A DNA stretch of 64,000 nucleotides from Bacteroidaceae bacterium (GTDB lineage: Bacteria; Bacteroidota; Bacteroidia; Bacteroidales; Bacteroidaceae), in contig JAKSIP010000007.1 in NCBI GenBank assembly GCA_024398715.1, positions 1 through 64,000 of the forward strand, given 5' to 3'. Under the pieces are notes generated by a model. It ran no database searches. It was not told where the DNA came from and was given only the letters and a program-made list of their open reading frames with translations. Within the stretch, counting starts at the first letter, position 1; each line of letters opens with the position of its first letter. This document shows, in pieces, positions 15,505 through 25,224 of this stretch. Made by a program: the position numbers and the translations under genes.

Positions 15505-16686
15505 TTACAGACCTTTCTGGCGCTTCCATGCTGTTGGTGTAGTGCCTGTTATCAGTTTGAAGTTATTGTAAAATGACATTTCTGTAGCATACCCGCTCAT
15601 TTCCGCAACAATGTATATAGGCGTGTTGGGCTGCTCTTTCATAATGTTTTTGGCGTGGTTTATCCTGTATCTGTTGATAAGACCGGAAAATGAGGTGCCA
15701 AAATGTGAATTGATGATTACCTGCAATTGTGCCTGTGTAATGTTCAAGACCTGGGCCAGTTCAGACGCTTTCAGATTCGATTTGAGGTATAGCTGCTCCC
15801 TTTCAATAACTATTGTCACCTGATTCTTGAGACTTATGGCATTCGCATTGGTGTTCTGTATTGAGGAAACAACGGTCTCCGTTGACTGTTTTATAGCGTT
15901 TTTCTTGATTTTTTCCCTGTAAATCTCATCTGTAATGTTGATCTGCATCAATGAGTAATGACATGAGATGCCGATGATAAATGCACAGCAAATACTGATA
16001 ATATCGTAGGTTGTACCCGTGAATGCGTGATGGGAAGGTACAATAATCGTATACAGGATTTCTGCAACTGTTATGGTGGAAATCAGGTGGAAGAATCTGC
16101 TTGTATAACCAAGAACCATTCCGGCCTCGTCGCTGTAGTAATCGTTGATCTTTTCTTTGTAGCGGTTAATGATTGCATTTCCCTTGATTACCAGAATGAC
16201 AAGCTGTATCAAATATACAATTCTGCAGATTATGTGTAAAATGCTTTGGACGAGAAAAAATCCTGCCAGCCCCTCTTTGTTGAACGGATAGCATCGGAAA
16301 TGCTCCATATAATAAATTCTCTCGTCCGGAGACATCAGACCGTAAACAACGCAGACCGCTATTGTCAGTGTGATAGGGATAGTGTAGTGCATCCAGTCGT
16401 GCAGTACTGTGTTGTCAGGCTCCATTATCAGTTTGACATAGAGAAGAAAGGTAGGGAACAGTAACATATATCCTGACAGGTTGCATATATCCCAAAGTGC
16501 GCTGTAATGTTCAGTTCCAATCATAAAGGCTCCAAAAAAGGTGAGCATGGTGTATGCAACCGATATGAGCAGCACTAGTCTCTGTACGGTAAGGTGCTTG
16601 CGTCTTGAACTGGAATACAGACATATGTTCAATGTCTGGCAAAGACAGGCGGATACCGGAAGAAAAGTGGCTATCGTGTGAAACAT
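15505..16686 (-). CDS. Membrane-bound AraC-family transcriptional regulator
   Basis: 393 residues. Residues 1-235 contain six to seven hydrophobic segments; the C-terminal 100 residues are an AraC helix-turn-helix pair (LKASELAQVLNITQAQL, then a second helix unit ending IYIVAEMSGYATEMSFYNNFK). This is the 7TM-AraC layout common in Bacteroidetes. The start at 16686 is preferred to 16746 because a -7 element lies between them. It is divergent from the fimbrial operon at 17089, so it may sense an envelope signal and control those genes; that link rests on position only. It is directly followed by rarA. Confidence 0.85.
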   Translation of the reverse strand: MFHTIATFLPVSACLCQTLNICLYSSSRRKHLTVQRLVLLISVAYTMLTFFGAFMIGTEHYSALWDICNLSGYMLLFPTFLLYVKLIMEPDNTVLHDWMHYTIPITLTIAVCVVYGLMSPDERIYYMEHFRCYPFNKEGLAGFFLVQSILHIICRIVYLIQLVILVIKGNAIINRYKEKINDYYSDEAGMVLGYTSRFFHLISTITVAEILYTIIVPSHHAFTGTTYDIISICCAFIIGISCHYSLMQINITDEIYREKIKKNAIKQSTETVVSSIQNTNANAISLKNQVTIVIEREQLYLKSNLKASELAQVLNITQAQLQVIINSHFGTSFSGLINRYRINHAKNIMKEQPNTPIYIVAEMSGYATEMSFYNNFKLITGTTPTAWKRQKGL

Positions 16687-17088
16687 TACTATTGAAATAT
16701 ATGGCAAATATACAGAATAAATTGCAAATATCCCACAATTCCGCAATGAGATTCTAACTTTTTAAGTTTTTATGTGAAATGTGTTAATTCAATAGCGGTT
16801 GATTCCAATCATTGCGTTTTTGTATGATATGTATGTTTGAAAGGTAATCCGATTTAGGTAAAATAAAAAGTTTAGTTTGTTTGAAAATTCCGTTAAAAAG
16901 GCTGATTTTTAAACATCTTATTGGAAAATCAAAATCTTAAAATTGTCTAAACAAGTCTAAATAATCACCAAATGCCAAATTTCTTGCTAAAAAAATTTTT
17001 AGTTCAAAATATTTTTTGTAACTTTGCATCAAGTTTTGTTATATATTATAAATCATGCGGGAAATAAACCGCGCAACAGAACCACAAA
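16687..17088. promoter_or_regulatory. Divergent control region, AraC gene / fimbrial operon
   Basis: A 402-bp A/T-rich gap without genes. It holds the minus-strand -7 element TATATTTG at 16705-16712 for the AraC gene and the plus-strand TAACTTTG at 17019-17026 for the fimbrial operon. The tandem heptamer GTCTAAA at 16945-16951 and 16955-16961, one helical turn apart, is a candidate regulator site. I looked for inverted repeats that would suggest an invertible promoter and saw none. Confidence 0.5.
17019..17026 (+). promoter_or_regulatory. -7 element of the fimbrial operon
   Basis: TAACTTTG, 63 bp before the ATG at 17089. No clear TTG lies at the -33 position, which is consistent with activator dependence. 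Confidence 0.6.
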
Positions 17089-18327
17089 ATGTACAGACAA
17101 CTTAAAACTTTGCTTATGATTGTAGCTTTGATATCTGCTATGCCTGGCAAGACTTTTGGAAAGTTTTGTACATTGGACTTCAACCTCGATTTCAAGGTCA
17201 ACAATTCAACATTCTTCAGGAATTATCTCGACAACGACTCTGTAGTACGTTCATTGAATGACTCGATTCTCAAGATAGGTATAGAAAATATAGACTCGGT
17301 TGTAGTTGTTTCCTATTCTTCTCCAGAAGGCGGATACGCTAACAACGTATTGCTTTCCGAACGCAGAGCAAAATCAATGAGAAACTTCTTCAATCAGAAT
17401 TATCCTGATTTCAAGGATAAGCTCATTGTCCGTCAGGGAGATGAGTCCTGGTTCCTTTTCAAGGATGCTGTTCTTTCCGATACCGTTGTTTCTGACCAGA
17501 TCAAAATGTCAATTCTTGAAATTATTGATTCTTCAGACAAACCGGACCTGAAAAAGAGAAAAATCAAAAATCTTGACAGGAGCAAAACGTGGAATTACTT
17601 TGTCAATACTTACTTTGCCCGTTTGCGTGTGTCTGCCATATGTTTGAGTTATAATGAATTCTATTATGCCATTCCCATCATAGAAGATAAGATAGCACTC
17701 AATCTTGAAACATCCTTTGATACACTTCCCCCGGTGCAGGTTCCGTTCTATCTTGAGGATCAGCGAAAGGAACTCAGAACGTTTGTTGCGGTTAAGACCA
17801 ATCTTTTGTACGATGCGGTAACTGCTTTGAATGTTGCTCTTGAGATTCCTATCGGGAAACGCTTTTCAGTTGTTGCCGATTATCTCTTCCCATGGTGGAA
17901 CGGTGGTGTGAACGGAAACGAATGGGCATTCCAGATTTCGTCACTTGGCTTTGAAACCAAACTGTGGTTTCTCCCTACGCATGATGAATATAAAAGAACC
18001 GCTCTTACAGGACTCTTTGCCGGCCTCTATTGTTTCAGCAATATGTACGATGTACAATGGAGAAACAACGGCTGTTATCAGGGAGAACTTTGGAGCGCAG
18101 GCGTAGCATTTGGTTATGCGTGGCCTATTGGCGCCCATTTCAATCTGGAGGCTCAGGTGAATGTTGGATATGTAAAGACTGATTATAAGCATTACTACCC
18201 TGGAACTGAATTTGAGGCACTTTATGTTGACAGATCCAGAACAGGTAAGGTGAGCGGAATTCTCCCAACCAAGGCTGCTTTATCTTTGGTTTGGAATATT
18301 AACAGGAAAAAAACATTGGTTTATTGA
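17089..18327 (+). CDS. OmpA-like / DUF3575 outer-membrane protein of the fimbrial locus
   Basis: 412 residues. The signal peptide ends near TFGK. Residues about 70-125 resemble an OmpA-like peptidoglycan-binding region (SYSSPEGGYANN, LSERRAKSMRNFF). Residues about 235-410 form the DUF3575 domain, a predicted small beta-barrel (KTNLLYDAVTALNVALEIPIG, FPWWNGGVNG). Such proteins head Bacteroidia-type fimbrial operons, where an outer-membrane anchor or assembly role is assumed. It is the first gene of a run of nine reading in the same direction. The next ATG lies 2 bp after its stop. Confidence 0.85.
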   Translation: MYRQLKTLLMIVALISAMPGKTFGKFCTLDFNLDFKVNNSTFFRNYLDNDSVVRSLNDSILKIGIENIDSVVVVSYSSPEGGYANNVLLSERRAKSMRNFFNQNYPDFKDKLIVRQGDESWFLFKDAVLSDTVVSDQIKMSILEIIDSSDKPDLKKRKIKNLDRSKTWNYFVNTYFARLRVSAICLSYNEFYYAIPIIEDKIALNLETSFDTLPPVQVPFYLEDQRKELRTFVAVKTNLLYDAVTALNVALEIPIGKRFSVVADYLFPWWNGGVNGNEWAFQISSLGFETKLWFLPTHDEYKRTALTGLFAGLYCFSNMYDVQWRNNGCYQGELWSAGVAFGYAWPIGAHFNLEAQVNVGYVKTDYKHYYPGTEFEALYVDRSRTGKVSGILPTKAALSLVWNINRKKTLVY

Positions 18328-18329
18328 TA

Positions 18330-19379
18330 ATGTTTAAGAAATTACGCACATACGTATATATACTTGCAGCTCTTTTGATAATCAGCTGTGAACGTCGTGC
18401 TTTGGTTTCTCCAACCAGTGCCACTATGATACAGGTACAGGTTGCCATCCAGAACATATCAAATATCAATTGCGATATCTATAACAGCAGGATACCAAGA
18501 CCGAATATCACAACGGAAATGATGCACGTTGTGCTGTATGACCCGGAAACAGAAAGGATTGTAACTGAAACATATATTACAGATACGTTGAGGGATGCCA
18601 AGGGTAACCTTGTAATGTCCGGTTATGTGAATGCCAATCCGGGAGTTTACGATGTACTGGTATATAACTTCGATACAGAGTCTACAATTGTCCGCAACCA
18701 GAATTCGATGAATACCGTCGAGGCATATACCAACGAGGTACAGTCAAGCATATACACCCGCTACAGATCAAGGGTCGGCGATGACGGTTTTGAACCGGTA
18801 GTATATGAGCCGGACCATCTTATTGTATCTACAGAGAAGAATCACGTTATTCCTTTCCACGAAGATATTCACGTTATCAACTCCCGTGCATACAGTATAG
18901 TTGAAACCTACTATCTTCAGATTAAGGTTGACGGTTTGCAATATGTGTCAAGTGCCCAGGCTCTGATGGGTGGTATGTCTTCAAGCAATCTCATAGGTTC
19001 AAATACTCCGAGTCTTGATCCGGCCTGCGTATATTTCGAAATGCAGAAAGGTAAGGATGGAGGAAGGGAAGACGGAGACGATGTGATTTGCTGTCTGTTC
19101 AATACATTCGGTAAAATCAAAGATATAGAGAGCAAACTTGAGGTAACATTCGATGTAACCACAACAGATGGACGCAGGGTAGAAAAGACGTTTGATATAT
19201 CTAAGGTATTTGAGACCGAAGATGCTATTGAACGCCATTGGCTGATACTTGACGAGAATGATTACAAGATGGTGATTGATCCGCCTCAGAATCCTTCAGG
19301 AGGAAAAGTTGGCGGTGGCGGCGGATTCGAGCCTGTTGTTGAAGATTGGGAAGAGGAGCATGCTGAAATCAGTCTGTAG
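18330..19379 (+). CDS. DUF5119-family fimbrial lipoprotein
   Basis: 349 residues. The signal peptide ends in lipobox IISC (Cys20). The start at 18330 (MFKKLRTYVY) is preferred to a TTG at 18324 that overlaps the previous stop. The family DUF5119 is found in Bacteroidetes fimbrial clusters next to DUF3575 proteins, in the position that Mfa2/FimB-type anchors hold in better-known loci. The C-terminus is Gly-rich and then acidic (VGGGGGFEPVVEDWEEE), ending in the same E-D-W type motif seen in the fimbrillins. An anchor or initiation subunit is plausible. Confidence 0.8.
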   Translation: MFKKLRTYVYILAALLIISCERRALVSPTSATMIQVQVAIQNISNINCDIYNSRIPRPNITTEMMHVVLYDPETERIVTETYITDTLRDAKGNLVMSGYVNANPGVYDVLVYNFDTESTIVRNQNSMNTVEAYTNEVQSSIYTRYRSRVGDDGFEPVVYEPDHLIVSTEKNHVIPFHEDIHVINSRAYSIVETYYLQIKVDGLQYVSSAQALMGGMSSSNLIGSNTPSLDPACVYFEMQKGKDGGREDGDDVICCLFNTFGKIKDIESKLEVTFDVTTTDGRRVEKTFDISKVFETEDAIERHWLILDENDYKMVIDPPQNPSGGKVGGGGGFEPVVEDWEEEHAEISL

Positions 19380-19422
19380 TTTGAATGTTTGATTTTGAAT
19401 ATATTATTAACAAACCAGTAAT

Positions 19423-20532
19423 ATGAAAAAGGTATTAATGCTTTTGCTTGCAGTATCTGCTTTTACCTTATCGTGCACAAATACGGAGTTGTACGGTTAT
19501 GGTGAGGGCGAACCTGCACGTATTACCTACATGCCGGTAAACAGGAAAGCGACTAAAGCCATAATCAATTCTGGTGCGTTCCCAACAGCGGAGACGTTCC
19601 ACTCTGTTGCATGGACATCCAAGCAGGACTGGAGTGATACAGCCGTATTGTCAGACGATAAGTTTATTGACGACGAGATTTTCTACGATAATGAAAACCG
19701 TATTTGGGTGTCAGAAAAAGAATACTATTGGCCATTGGATTATAAAGTGAATTTCTTTGCATACTATCCTGATACTCTTGAGAGCGGTGAGTTCTTTATA
19801 AATAAAGGAGTGCTTTGTCTGAAAGATTTTGTAGTTCCACCTACAATGGATATTGATGTACTTGTTGCCGATGCATTGCTCAATGCCAGTGTGGACAACA
19901 ATGACTATTCAGATGGTGTGCCTACAATATTCCGTCACAAACTGAGTAAAGTACAGTTCAGGGCAAGACTTGCAGAGAATTACAGAGAATTTGCAGAGTT
20001 TGACAAGATTGTAATAAACAGCATCTCTCTTTACTCCATTAATAATAAGGGTGACTGGTCTTTCAACAGTACAGAAAACAATACATTTGGAGAATGGACC
20101 AATCAGTCAGGTGCTACAACAGGTTCAAAACCTGATTTTACTGTAGACAATGTTTCTTCAGAAAACGGTCAGGGTACGGTAGTTACAAGTGTTACTCCCG
20201 TTACTGTAGGAAACGAAATGGTTGTAATGCCGCAGCAAATGAATACAGATTCAAAGATTGTTGTTGACTATACTGTATATTACTCCAATAATTACAGCTA
20301 TTCAGAAACATCAACAATTGATATGATTGAAGAATTCGGTACATATGACAGTGCAGCCGGTAAAATGGAATACGCTTGGAACATAAACAAATATTATATC
20401 TATACATTCAAGTTTGATCTGACAGACGATGCCATTTCCTGGGCTCCTGAAGTTATTGATTGGGATCAGGAAGAAATAAGCGGTCCTGTTGTTTCTGACT
20501 GGGATACAGATAACAATTACGTTAATTATTAA
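19423..20532 (+). CDS. Fimbrillin-family lipoprotein 1
   Basis: 369 residues. Lipobox LSC with Cys18. The conserved Thr-Lys at residues 44-45 is followed by INSGAFP, a position matching the pro-sequence boundary in type V pilins. Shared landmarks are YYWPLDYKVNFFAYYP (about 106), FRHKLSKVQF (about 168), MPQQMN and the C-terminal ISWAPEVIDW. Structural subunits of type V pili are exported as lipoproteins, trimmed, and assembled by strand exchange. This is the first of six tandem paralogues and is class 1 by its WAPE C-terminal motif. Confidence 0.85.
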   Translation: MKKVLMLLLAVSAFTLSCTNTELYGYGEGEPARITYMPVNRKATKAIINSGAFPTAETFHSVAWTSKQDWSDTAVLSDDKFIDDEIFYDNENRIWVSEKEYYWPLDYKVNFFAYYPDTLESGEFFINKGVLCLKDFVVPPTMDIDVLVADALLNASVDNNDYSDGVPTIFRHKLSKVQFRARLAENYREFAEFDKIVINSISLYSINNKGDWSFNSTENNTFGEWTNQSGATTGSKPDFTVDNVSSENGQGTVVTSVTPVTVGNEMVVMPQQMNTDSKIVVDYTVYYSNNYSYSETSTIDMIEEFGTYDSAAGKMEYAWNINKYYIYTFKFDLTDDAISWAPEVIDWDQEEISGPVVSDWDTDNNYVNY

Positions 20533-20550
20533 TTCATAAATATTGGTGAT

Positions 20551-21657
20551 ATGAAAAAGTTAATTTATTATTTGTCGTTGCCGCTTGTATTTGCAGCTTG
20601 CTCGCAAGTACAGGAAGATACCGATAACATTATCGAGTATCAGGCAGTAACAGCCAAGTCTCAGCCGACAAAGGTTGACGGTACGGTCTATCCAACAGAT
20701 CTGCCTTTTGTTTCTTTTGCATTCAATTACGATGCAAAATCAGAATGGACCGATGTTAAAGATGAATCGGATGCTGCCAGTACTTATATCGATGCGGCTG
20801 AGATAATCTATGACGAAGACGGTGACAATATCTATCTTCCGGGAACATGGCATTCATCAAAAATCTATTTCTGGCCCAAAACGGATAAGCTTGCCTTCTT
20901 TTCATATTCACCATCTGCTTTGAAAAATGGTGTAACATGTACTCCACAAAACGGTATTCAGGTTACAGACTACGATGTGGATTCAAATCCGGATGTTGAT
21001 TTCATGGTAGCCGATGTCCAGGCAGACCTTGAAAAGCAGACTGTAAACAATCCGGTTACCACATTATTCCGTCATAAACTCTGCCAGGTCTATTTTTCCA
21101 TAATCTCTTACAAGGATAATAAACCTTTCGATTATGCTGGCGGTCACACCGAAGAGAATCTTACAGACAAGGATTACCTTATTACACTTAAGAAAATTGA
21201 AATAAGGAACATCTATAACAAGGCAACATATAAGGGTACAAATGATCCTGCAGTACAAGCAAATGCCGGTTCATGGACTCCTTCCGGAGACAAGAAAACC
21301 TATACAATATTTGATAGTTCCATGCAGGTGAACGATGATTGCCAAATGATTCTCCCGACCATTCCCAACAAATATTTTATGCCGCAGGATTTGGACAACG
21401 ATGCGGAACTTGTCATATCATATACGGTCAAACACGGAGAAACCGTAACTCCGCTTACACCATCTTTCCAACTGAACCAGCTCGGCAACGGTAATGCTTT
21501 GATAAGCAAGTGGGATATGAATAAGATTTATACATACAACCTGCGTATTGATCTTGGTAGCAACGTAATTACCTGGGCTCCTGAAATTGTAGACTGGGAA
21601 GACGTTGATGCCGGTATTGTACATATTGATGTACCAAACGGAGGACTTGCTAACTGA
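20551..21657 (+). CDS. Fimbrillin-family lipoprotein 2
   Basis: 368 residues. Lipobox AAC, Cys17. Thr-Lys at 40-41 precedes VDGTVYPTDLPF. It has the family landmarks IYFWPKTDKLAFFSYSP, FRHKLCQVYF, a MILPTIP segment, and the C-terminal WDMNKIYTYNLRIDL and ITWAPEIVDW. It starts 18 bp after fimbrillin 1, clearly in the same transcript. It is clearly homologous to, but well diverged from, its neighbours, so the copies are old rather than recent duplicates. Confidence 0.85.
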   Translation: MKKLIYYLSLPLVFAACSQVQEDTDNIIEYQAVTAKSQPTKVDGTVYPTDLPFVSFAFNYDAKSEWTDVKDESDAASTYIDAAEIIYDEDGDNIYLPGTWHSSKIYFWPKTDKLAFFSYSPSALKNGVTCTPQNGIQVTDYDVDSNPDVDFMVADVQADLEKQTVNNPVTTLFRHKLCQVYFSIISYKDNKPFDYAGGHTEENLTDKDYLITLKKIEIRNIYNKATYKGTNDPAVQANAGSWTPSGDKKTYTIFDSSMQVNDDCQMILPTIPNKYFMPQDLDNDAELVISYTVKHGETVTPLTPSFQLNQLGNGNALISKWDMNKIYTYNLRIDLGSNVITWAPEIVDWEDVDAGIVHIDVPNGGLAN

Positions 21658-21701
21658 TAAATCCGTTTTTTGAGAGAGTTTAATATTAAAATTCATTAGT
21701 T

Positions 21702-22817
21702 ATGAAAAGATTCATTTTATTAGCTTCTGCTGCCCTGGCTCTTTGCACAGCTTGCAAGGACAGTAAGGCCGTATATGATGAAGACATTCAGACTCAGGAA
21801 GATTTGATAAGATTCCAGACTGCTGTAGGAAAGCAGCAGAGTTCCAAGGGTCTTATTACCTCTTCTGTTTATCCTGACAATGTCCCGTTCGGCTCTTTTG
21901 CTTGGGCATTGCAGAAAGGACAGCAGTGGAGCGCAGATTCTGCTAAGTCAACACGTTATATAACTAATGGTAAAGTGGAAAAACTTGTTGAAGGCGGTTC
22001 CAGCTTGAATTTGTGGACAACCAAAGATGTTCACTATTGGCCAAAAGATGGCAGCCTTACGTTCTTCTCTTATTCTCCGTATGCAGAGACATCAGGTATT
22101 GTATCGTGTTCTTCTGCGGACGGCATAAAGGTAACAGACTTTGATCTTGCTCCCGGTGCACCTCAATGGGACGTTGACTTTATGGTATCAAAGAAAGTTA
22201 CAGATCAGAATAAGGTGAAGGCTATAAACGGTGTTCCAACAGTATTCGGTCATAAACTCAGTACAGTCCTGTTTACTGTCAGACTGGACAAAGATGACTA
22301 TGCACCGTATGTTGATGGTTCCTCTTCCATATTCAGCGCAGGTTCAACCCGTTTCTTCCTGCAGCAGATATCATTGATGGGAATATATTCAAAAGCCACA
22401 TACAATGCGGGCAATTGGTCAGATTATTCAAATCCCATTACTTATGATTTCTACAAGAGGAATACTGCTGATGAATGTATGGAAGTGCTTGGATGGAAGA
22501 CCGGCAAACAGGTTTGTGACTATAAGTCAGAATCCAATTCGGACAAGTCTGTAATTGTAATGCCTCAGTCATTGGCAAAAGCAAAGCTTGTTGTAAAATA
22601 TTGGACATGGACATATTCACAGGAATCGGAAGTTCCGTCAACCAAACTGCTGATTTCTGATACTGTAAGTATAAATACAAAGATTCCTGAGTGGGAAATG
22701 AACAAGCGTTATACATATAACATTGTTTTCTCTCTGCAGGACGATGAAATAGAATGGGCTCCATATGTGGAATCCTGGCTGGTTGAACAGAATGACGAAC
22801 CAATAGATTTGAATTAA
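21702..22817 (+). CDS. Fimbrillin-family lipoprotein 3
   Basis: 371 residues. Signal peptide with Cys15 and Cys18; LCTAC is the lipobox, Cys18 the likely lipid site. Ser-Lys at 48-49 precedes GLITSSVYPDNVPFG. Contains HYWPKDGSLTFFSYSPY, FGHKLSTVLFT, VIVMPQSL, and the C-terminal WEMNKRYTYNIVFSL and IEWAPYVESW. Class 1 C-terminus, although the motif has Tyr in place of Glu. The 44-bp gap to the previous gene shows no hairpin. Confidence 0.85.
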   Translation: MKRFILLASAALALCTACKDSKAVYDEDIQTQEDLIRFQTAVGKQQSSKGLITSSVYPDNVPFGSFAWALQKGQQWSADSAKSTRYITNGKVEKLVEGGSSLNLWTTKDVHYWPKDGSLTFFSYSPYAETSGIVSCSSADGIKVTDFDLAPGAPQWDVDFMVSKKVTDQNKVKAINGVPTVFGHKLSTVLFTVRLDKDDYAPYVDGSSSIFSAGSTRFFLQQISLMGIYSKATYNAGNWSDYSNPITYDFYKRNTADECMEVLGWKTGKQVCDYKSESNSDKSVIVMPQSLAKAKLVVKYWTWTYSQESEVPSTKLLISDTVSINTKIPEWEMNKRYTYNIVFSLQDDEIEWAPYVESWLVEQNDEPIDLN

Positions 22818-22864
22818 TTTTGAGTTAATAATATTTTTTGATAACTTTAAAAACTTTTACTTAT

Positions 22865-24058
22865 ATGAAGAAACTTAATTTATTCGCAACTGCAGCCATA
22901 GTAGCTATGACCGGTTGTACACAAAGTGAGTCTTTTGATGGTTTGTTAACCCAAGACTTGGAGATTTCTTTTGAAGCTTTTGCTGGTCAGAACAACACAA
23001 AGGTAGGCTTTGAAAAAGGTAAGATTACCGATCCTGATTTCGAGTTTGCCAGTGTTGCTTACTACACTACAGAAAAAGATGCCTGGGAAACTGAAGCCAG
23101 TAAAGTGGCACCTGATTGGGGGGACAATGGCTATCTTGGAACACTCTGGTTGGATTTTGATGATATCAAGGCAGTTAAATCCGGTGACAAGATTATTTCT
23201 TTCAAATCTGATTCAAAAAAGGCATATTGGCCAAAGAAAGGATATCTCACTTTCTTCTCATGGTATCCTTCTACAGTTCCTGCAGAGATGTCCAAAGGTG
23301 CTCTGAAAATCGAGGATTATAAAATTGTTTCTTCTGCAGACGAGGACCTTATGGTGGCAGATCCTGCGCTTGATGTATTCAGAACAGATGCCGATGCCAA
23401 ATACAAACCAAGCGATGCAGATTATTCTGGTGTAAAGACAATATTCCGTCATAAACTGACAAAGATTGGCGTAGAAGCTAAGGTGAAAGATCTTGGTGAA
23501 TCAAACATTGACTCTTTCGTTGTCAAAATCAAGAAAGTTGAGATTGATGCTGTAGCCAACGAGGGTGATTTCCAGGGTGATCCAATGGTTTATTCACATG
23601 ATGCATGGACAGTAGATACAACCAAACGTGCCAACTACAACTTCCCTATGCCTGCTAATGACAGCCTTGTAGAGGTTAGTTACCCGTATGACAACGATAA
23701 ACCATACTACAAGTCAGTTGTCAAGGATCAGATTATGCTCCTTCCGCAGACAAGACTTGAAATGAGTCATAGAGCCATTTTGAAACTTACCTGCGATTTG
23801 AGCTACTATCTTAATGGCAAACCCATTGTAGAAGAAGATTATGTATATCAGACTACTATCAGCGATTTGTCTTGGGATAAGACAAATGATGAATGGGTTG
23901 AGAATCCTCAGAAAAAAGACGGTCCCAAGTATGTGGGTTGGGGCATAAACAAGTATGTCATCTACCGTCTGGTACTTGGTCTTGACGAGATTGAATGGGC
24001 TCCCGAGGTTGCTGACTGGGACAAGCCTGAGTACGTTGAGCCTATCGATGTTCAGTAA
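22865..24058 (+). CDS. Fimbrillin-family lipoprotein 4
   Basis: 397 residues from the ATG at 22865; an ATG at 22838 would add nine residues before the signal peptide. Lipobox TGC, Cys18. Thr-Lys at 45-46. It has AYWPKKGYLTFFSWYP, FRHKLTKIGVEAKV and the C-terminal WGINKYVIYRLVLGL and IEWAPEVADW. It is the longest of the six ordinary subunits and lacks the usual YP directly after the Thr-Lys motif, having ITDPDFEF instead. This could mean a different processing site. Confidence 0.85.
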   Translation: MKKLNLFATAAIVAMTGCTQSESFDGLLTQDLEISFEAFAGQNNTKVGFEKGKITDPDFEFASVAYYTTEKDAWETEASKVAPDWGDNGYLGTLWLDFDDIKAVKSGDKIISFKSDSKKAYWPKKGYLTFFSWYPSTVPAEMSKGALKIEDYKIVSSADEDLMVADPALDVFRTDADAKYKPSDADYSGVKTIFRHKLTKIGVEAKVKDLGESNIDSFVVKIKKVEIDAVANEGDFQGDPMVYSHDAWTVDTTKRANYNFPMPANDSLVEVSYPYDNDKPYYKSVVKDQIMLLPQTRLEMSHRAILKLTCDLSYYLNGKPIVEEDYVYQTTISDLSWDKTNDEWVENPQKKDGPKYVGWGINKYVIYRLVLGLDEIEWAPEVADWDKPEYVEPIDVQ

Positions 24059-24122
24059 TTGTGTTTTATTAACTTGACTTAATTGACTTAAAATATTGAT
24101 TAATAATTTAATTTTGGGTAAT

Positions 24123-25202
24123 ATGAAAAAGTTATTATTTATTTCAGCTGCTGTTCTTGCATTAGCAAGCTGCCAGAATGATGACTCTGTTGTTGCTATG
24201 TACAATGGTGTTGAAGTTGACACTGAAGCAGAGATTCTTATGCAGCAGGCCGTTATTGGTTCAACAATGTCAAAAGTTGGTATTGAAGGTAAAGTTTTCC
24301 CTACTGATACCATTTTCGGTACAAAAGTGTACTATCTGAAAGAAAAAGATTGGTACGATGCATCGGCCAAGTTGTATATCGATGATGATTCAATTGCATA
24401 TGATGCTACTATTAGTACATTCCGTCATTTGAACAAGCATTACTACTGGCCAAAGAGCGGTAAACTTACATTCTTCTCTTATTTCCCAGCATCATTGAAA
24501 GATCAGGTAAGTATTGATACTGAAGGTGATAATAAAGGAAAGTATAAAGTTACTGGATTTGTTGTAACAGACGGTAAAACAGATCTTATGCTTGCAGATA
24601 TCAAAAAGGATATGAAAGCCAACGATACTGAAAAGGGTGTAACAACTAAGTTCAATCATAAACTTACCAAGATTGGTGTTAGAGCAAGACTGAAAAATAC
24701 AGTTGATACCACTGCTGTAAAAATTACTATCAAGAAGATAGAATTTGTTGACGCTCTTTCAAAAGGTACCCTTACAGGTGTTTCTGCCAGTGCCGACGGT
24801 AAATGGACAAAAACTGACGTCAGAGCCAATTATTTGTATGCAGATACAAGCATTGTTCTGAAACGTCAGAATGATGAAGAACCTGCAAATCCAAGCTGGT
24901 ATGAGGAAATGGGTAAGGATCAGCTTATTCTTATGCCTCAGGATTCTGCAGAGATGTACACAGGCGTAAATCAAGATTCTGTAGCATTGAAAGTAAATTA
25001 TATTTATACAATGTTAGGTACAGAAACAATTGACGAAGAGAACGAAAAAGTTATCAACGTTGCTACAATGGCAAATCACAAGAATTGGGACATTAACAAG
25101 TACATTGTATATCGTCTGGAATTCGATGCTGAAGAAATTCTGTTTGATCCTTCAGTTGTAGAGTTTGACGATGAGGAATATGTTGATCACGAAATCAAGT
25201 AA
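24123..25202 (+). CDS. Fimbrillin-family lipoprotein 5
   Basis: 359 residues from 24123. Lipobox ASC, Cys17. Ser-Lys at 50-51 precedes VGIEGKVFPTDTIFG. It carries YYWPKSGKLTFFSYFP and FNHKLTKIGVRARL; the C-terminus is WDINKYIVYRLEFDA then ILFDPSVVEF. The DPSV form of the last motif sets it, fimbrillin 6 and the giant subunit apart from fimbrillins 1-4. It is closest to fimbrillin 4 in the central HKLTKIGV segment. Confidence 0.85.
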   Translation: MKKLLFISAAVLALASCQNDDSVVAMYNGVEVDTEAEILMQQAVIGSTMSKVGIEGKVFPTDTIFGTKVYYLKEKDWYDASAKLYIDDDSIAYDATISTFRHLNKHYYWPKSGKLTFFSYFPASLKDQVSIDTEGDNKGKYKVTGFVVTDGKTDLMLADIKKDMKANDTEKGVTTKFNHKLTKIGVRARLKNTVDTTAVKITIKKIEFVDALSKGTLTGVSASADGKWTKTDVRANYLYADTSIVLKRQNDEEPANPSWYEEMGKDQLILMPQDSAEMYTGVNQDSVALKVNYIYTMLGTETIDEENEKVINVATMANHKNWDINKYIVYRLEFDAEEILFDPSVVEFDDEEYVDHEIK

Positions 25203-25224
25203 TCATTTAAACTGATAATTTATT

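Noticed and set aside
16687..16746. AraC regulator starting at 16746
   Set aside because: A -7 promoter element at 16705-16712 falls between this ATG and the one at 16686, so the longer form would not be transcribed from it.
16687..17088. Invertible promoter for the fimbrial operon
   Set aside because: Bacteroides often flip such promoters, but no inverted-repeat pair flanks the promoter here.
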